DNA from: Prinia subflava
Taxonomy: Eukaryota; Chordata; Aves; Passeriformes; Cisticolidae
Reading direction: 5' to 3'
DNA: 64,000 bases
Assembly (NCBI RefSeq): GCF_021018805.1
Contig: NC_086253.1
Coordinates: 34,225,583 to 34,289,582 of the forward strand
Positions 58,830-64,000 of this stretch are shown here, one piece after another. The stretch's first letter is position 1; every line of letters starts with the position of its first letter. The translations under genes and the position numbers were made by a program. The notes beneath the pieces are model-generated. The model searched no databases. It saw only the letters and a program-made list of their open reading frames with translations, and was not told the DNA's origin.

Positions 58830-61800
58830 CAATTGAAGCCACTAAAGGGATACAGAAAAGTAACAAGATGAATGAATTGTGACCTTAAAGTTGCAAAAAG
58901 ACAACCCAAACAATTTATCTTTCTGGCCCGTGGTGCATCTGTGGCCAATATTCCCATCACTTCTCTACAGTTTGGGATCTGTAGATTGATCAATGTCACA
59001 TTAGCAAAGTACCTGAGAAGACAGCTTAGCAATTCAGACAACCTGCTGCATATGCTTTAAGAATATTCTGTGTCAATTTGGCTTATCCATAGCTGAAAGT
59101 AAAGGCTTCTTAATAAAAAAATCAATTCCATTTTCAAAAACACATTTCTAAAAACAGTGGCAAGGTGGCTAGACATAAAGCTTCTGCTAATCAACAAAAC
59201 ACAAATAAAACACTCTGAAAATCTGGTCAGCTCAAAAATCCCATCAGACTGATTCACTATTAAGACTTGCTAAGAGATTATTTTACAATTTACTTTTCAA
59301 AATAAATGTACTTGTTTCCTTGCAAAAGAACAAAAAGATCAAACAATAAGCACACAGTGATACCAAGACTGATGGAGCTGAAGGCTGTTAACACCTCAGA
59401 GATCACCCAAATCTTTTGCTCATGCCTTCTGTCATAACCACAGAATTGTTGAAAATATGTGCTTAGGTTTATGTGGTAGTGCTAGCTAAACTCATAAACT
59501 AGCAAATAGCCCATGACAGAATGGGGGGAGACACACAGACAACAATTAACAATGAATATCACCGATTTACCTGCCAGGAGTAAATCTTCCGAATCACCAG
59601 AGAAAGCACAGCCGTGCTTGACTTCAAGGACAATTTTCTGTCCATTTATTTCATGATATCTAATTGGACTTTGTAAATTAGCATTCCTGCTTAGGGACAA
59701 TGCTTTTCTTGACTGAGACTATTGCTCTTTATTTATAAGGTGTCAGTAGTATGTATTAGCATGCATAGGACACATATTCCAACCAGTCTCATCAAGGAAA
59801 CAGTCTAAGATCTCTTAACAGTAAGCTAGTCACAAAAAGCCAGGGATTTGGACTTTACTGCAGGTATTCCATCCACTCTGTCTTTATAGATTAACTGAAG
59901 TAGTTTCTAAAAATCCACAAAAAACATATCTTAATCACTGCTTCTAAATTTGTGATGTTACAATTCAGTTTTTTCTCTCATAGTAATTCCTGTGCATTGA
60001 ACTAATTAAATTTTTTATCTGACTAAAACTGATGTGGCAGTAGAGTAGGAAAGCTGAGTGGTCCAGAGGTGGCTGTGCTTGAGTGATTAAGATGAAAACT
60101 TTCTTTCTTTTTCATAAGTGTATTTCATTTCTGCCCAGATCAATGGATCAGAAATAAACAGAATTAAGCTTGCCTAAATCAAAACAGAATGTTATTAAAA
60201 ATGACAAAACAACTTCTCTGGTTTGCAGTGTTGTGTTACTGCAACATAAATAAGAAGGGACCAAATTATGTTACTCAGTGTATATTGATCATTCCCACAA
60301 GAGACAGTGAGACTGGGATATGTAGAAATATCCAGGCATAACATACCAGTGAGTTAATGCTAATTTTTAATGAGTGCACATGTGCTTCATTCCTCATACT
60401 AATAATCTGTAGGTGATACAGCAAACTGGAGAAAAAATTAGTTTCTTAAAGAAATGTATATTCTATTCCTATTTTTTTTTTCAATAATTATAACCCAAGG
60501 GGCTCAGTTAAACAACATCAAGATAGGAACATGATCTAAAGTCTTGTAAATTAATGCAAGTGTTCTACTGAATAAGGTGAGATTGATTTATAACCCTTAC
60601 AAAATATCCATATGCACTTAGTTTAGTAAGACAGTACTTTTAAAGTAGCAAAGCTGCTAAAGCAAAGAATAACTTCAGTCAAAGTAAAGCACTGTCCTTT
60701 CTTATGGTGGCTTCCCCCTGTGCCCTAAACATTCAGGAGCAAACATTCACTATTTCCATCCTTTTTTTTTTTGTCTGTTCAAGAATTACCTGGTCAAGCT
60801 AATCTGTGATCAGCCAGCAGTTTCTCATATAGTTCAGTCCCTACTGTAAATGCACAGTTTTCCATTTTAATATGTATTAAAATTATTTATTTAATTCAAA
60901 TATGAAAAAAAAATAGTAACTGCTGCTTTCGTTATGAGAGTCAAAGCAAAAACTTGCCTCAAGTTCACAAATGATTGAGTTCTTTAACTGTGTTAACAAT
61001 TTTCTATTTGGCTTTGGGGATAGGTAGTATGAGACACATGCTTGTAGGGGGAATGAAGTGATGATTGTTCTAACAGTGTTGGAAATCTTTCAAAAATGCT
61101 GTTTTTGTAAACTTCATTCACATAGAAAAAAAGGCTGTTACGTTTTGGGCAGAAATAACAAATACATTAATGAGTAATCATCCTTTTGACAGGCTTTTGT
61201 TTTTGTTTGGGTGTTTGTAAAGCCAATTATAATTTTGGAAATTGTGGAAACCCAAAGTAATCCAATGTGAATTAAAAAAAGAAAAAGAGAGATTAAATTA
61301 TTTTGGTTTGAAGCTGCATATTTAAAACCTTTATTAATTGTTCTTCATTTGTTTCAATGCTGGATTTGTTGTCTTTACAAAGAATAAAATCTCTTATAGC
61401 TGCCAATGCTATAAATTCTTCCTAGATCTAAATCAGATCTGTTCTTTCTGGTGAATTCTAAGTTACACCAGTGCAACACCACTGAGAACACCTTTGGGAA
61501 AGCCACGAAGAGAGGAGTTAAATATTTACTTAAAGTTACCTAATTGTGTTAATTTATAAGCAAGACCAGGACAGACTGATACATAATTCAGCTACGATAG
61601 CTAATCCAAAGCAATGACAACTTTGCAAGACCAAAGGATTTATAAATCAGCACTGCCATTACTAATGTGAACTGCAAGCACACATAAAGCTCCCAGCAGT
61701 TGAGTCAGAAAGAGTAATTTCCACAGAGCCCCTTTTCTCAGAGGAGTTACACATCAAACCTCCATAGAACACCTAAGCCTGGTCAGAGCAGTCTCAAATG

Positions 61801-64000
61801 CCTCTCAATGGCAGGACTTGTTCACTTACTCGATCTAAAGAAAAGGATGTATCATTCTCAACATGAGGAACCAGTTCTGCTCAATGTTGATACTTATCAG
61901 GTTTGGTCTCCTGTTTTTAGATATGAAAAGCTTTCACAGTGCTCTCAGCCTCCATGGTGCCTGAATGCTGCTGAACAGATGAAAAACAATTCAAGCTATC
62001 ATATCCTGATTCTCAAATCATCATAAAGTCTGCAAGTGCCCCATAATCCTTATCACAGCCTTTTCTAGTAATGAATTTTGAGTAATTGGTGATTTCACAG
62101 AAATAAAAGCAGTATTGTAGCATGTGAAAATCTGCACAGCACTGTCCCCAAACTTAGATATGCAGAGCAAGGGAGTGACTGCACCAGCGGGAGACGGAAT
62201 TCTGTCATATCAGGATTAACTTCTAGCATTTGATTTTATTTCCAGGTATGCAGATATTCTTTGACTGATTTTCACAAGCCTAAAAAGCCTATTTCTTTTG
62301 TTTCTTCTGTAAGAAAATTTTCACCTTGTTCCCCAATATGTATTGTTGCCTCCACAAAGTTTAAGTGGAGTCCTGATAAAAGAGAAGAGAGGAGTCTCAG
62401 AACATTTTAGAAGTTTCTAGCTGGTAATTCTTTTGTTTAACATATGGATAAAGAATGACATAAAACTCTGTTTAAAGGTAGGCTCTTACACCTCTAGTTT
62501 TGTAACATTTTTATGTTACATAACAAGTATACTAGGGTTTTGCCAATATACAAAAATACTAGGGTGTTTTTTTTTAAATAAAACACTATACAGGTTTTGT
62601 ATCTCACCAATAAACATTACAAAGATACAAATTCACTATTGCACTACTCCAGCTTATGAGAGTAGCACTGTTGAAAATAGTAACATCAAATATTCTGTAA
62701 TTCTGTGTCATAGGCCTTAAATATGGAACAGAAGATATTGAGTGATATTTAGTGGATACAGATCTGTATGCATGCATAAGACTGCATTATGCTGTGATTT
62801 TCCAGAAGTGAACAGGAGGGATTAAACAAGCAAGTATCAAAATGCAATATTTCTAGGCATTTTTTACTGTATTTATTCAGGGAACCAGAAGACAGAGTTT
62901 TATTTGTCTTAGCTAAGAAATGCTGAAGAAATATTATGGTTTCTTCATCATGTTTTTCTTGATTTGTAGAGGAGTTGGCCTTTGGGAGATTTAAAAACTT
63001 GGCAAAACCTACACTAACATATTACAAAGGTGCAGGTAATGGACAAGAATATGTTTCATGAATTTGAAGGGAAAGAACTGATAAATGTAAGTACTACAAG
63101 CTGAGATAGACATTAGACATTAAAAGTGACCAATACTAGAAGTAGGTTGAAGAAAGGTCAGTAGCTTAAAATGTGTAAACGGGAAAACATCATGTCGTTA
63201 CACTATTAATTATCATTATTTTGAGGAGGCCATGATGTTAACAAGCTCAAAATGTGTTTCAGCTAAGATCTAAAATGCAGAAGTTTTTACCTGGTTATGA
63301 CGGAAAAACCAACAATAAATTCTCAGAGGATTCCTTGGAGAATAAAAAAGGGGGGGGAAAGAAGAAAAAAAGAAGTTTAAAAGCTTTGCCTTTCTTAAAA
63401 AATGTGTTTCTGTGAACTTCTATTATTTACACATCTCAGTGACTGTGCAGCATCACACAGATAAAGCCCAAAGGAAATGTAGCAGTTAATAAATTTTTAA
63501 GCCCTTCTCCTTTAAAACATCAGCACTGGGCAGTCCAAAGGCCTGGCATGCCATGTCAGATGCAAAAGGATCTGCAAATCTGAAAGAGTTATCGGGGCTG
63601 GGGAACAGCTGCCTCTGCAGATCCCAAGGCCCACCTGGGATCCACTTACTACAGCCTGTCTTTCTCACCCACTTTAATGCTTATCCAGTCAATGAAACAT
63701 TAGATGAAGCTAAAGGATACATCCCCAAAGAACCTGACCTTTAAACAGTCACCTTGTGATAGAAAATTAACTACAGCTCCCTGCATCTGCAGAAATACCC
63801 TGATGTTTGTGATTTGTTCCTGATGACACACATGCACTCCGCTGGCACTCTTTCTGCTGAACTAACACATGCATGTATGTATTTGTTTGCGTTTTCTTTG
63901 CATTTTGTATTTTCACACTTCAGCACATCAGGTATTAGTTGCTAAGGTGAATAATTTAAAATTATAGCAGTCAGTGAATTTTCAGTGACAACTGAAAACG
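58830..64000. other. AT-rich non-coding stretch to window end
   Basis: No recognisable gene, promoter or mobile element. Short homopolymers occur near 60472 and 60761 (T) and an A run followed by a G run near 63346-63357. Open frames are at most 95 codons. The window ends within the same kind of sequence, so any gene here would have to be represented by intron. Confidence 0.65.

Noticed and set aside
1..64000. tRNA, rRNA, snRNA and known microRNA genes, CRISPR arrays, and intact endogenous retroviruses
   Set aside because: Both strands were read for characteristic sequences and none was found. Short C/D-box-like strings occur but without a paired structure.

Overview
The window looks like vertebrate nuclear DNA, most likely from a bird or another reptile-lineage animal. 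It is AT-rich throughout except for one dense CpG island. It has long stretches with no interspersed repeats, no primate- or rodent-type SINEs that I can recognise, and one well-supported remnant (plus one doubtful one) of a CR1 LINE, the main retrotransposon of birds and reptiles. There is no operon-like packing and no bacterial-type gene. Species and chromosome cannot be read from the sequence.

Layout. 1-27.4 kb is AT-rich DNA with no recognisable gene. It holds short homopolymers, several perfect inverted repeats (the best are an 18-bp-stem hairpin at 13846-13888 and a 31-bp palindrome at 12359-12389), a diverged duplicated block (23234-23366 and 25983-26114), and a few splice-bounded exon-like segments on the minus strand. 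About 28.07-28.94 kb is a strong CpG island with GC boxes, a G4-forming (CCCCG)n tract, an NF-kB-type site and an E2F-like palindrome. It is almost certainly a promoter and the only firm gene-related landmark here. Just to its left, on the minus strand, 27437-27511 (or 27437-27526) has good splice signals and an open 25-codon frame. It is the best candidate for a second exon of a gene fired leftward from the island. 29-64 kb is again AT-rich: a CR1 fragment (41285-41633), a possible CR1 3' end (31905-32030), simple repeats, and more exon-like segments on both strands.

How it may fit together (inference): the island could be a one-way or two-way promoter whose exons are small and widely spaced, so most of the window would be intron or intergenic DNA. 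I recognise no protein family in any open frame. The two frames over 300 codons overlap on opposite strands of the island and reflect base composition. I see no tRNA, rRNA, known microRNA, intact retrovirus, CRISPR array or other specialised system. Each exon call except the one beside the island is individually weak, because chance alone should produce a few acceptor-donor pairs in 64 kb.
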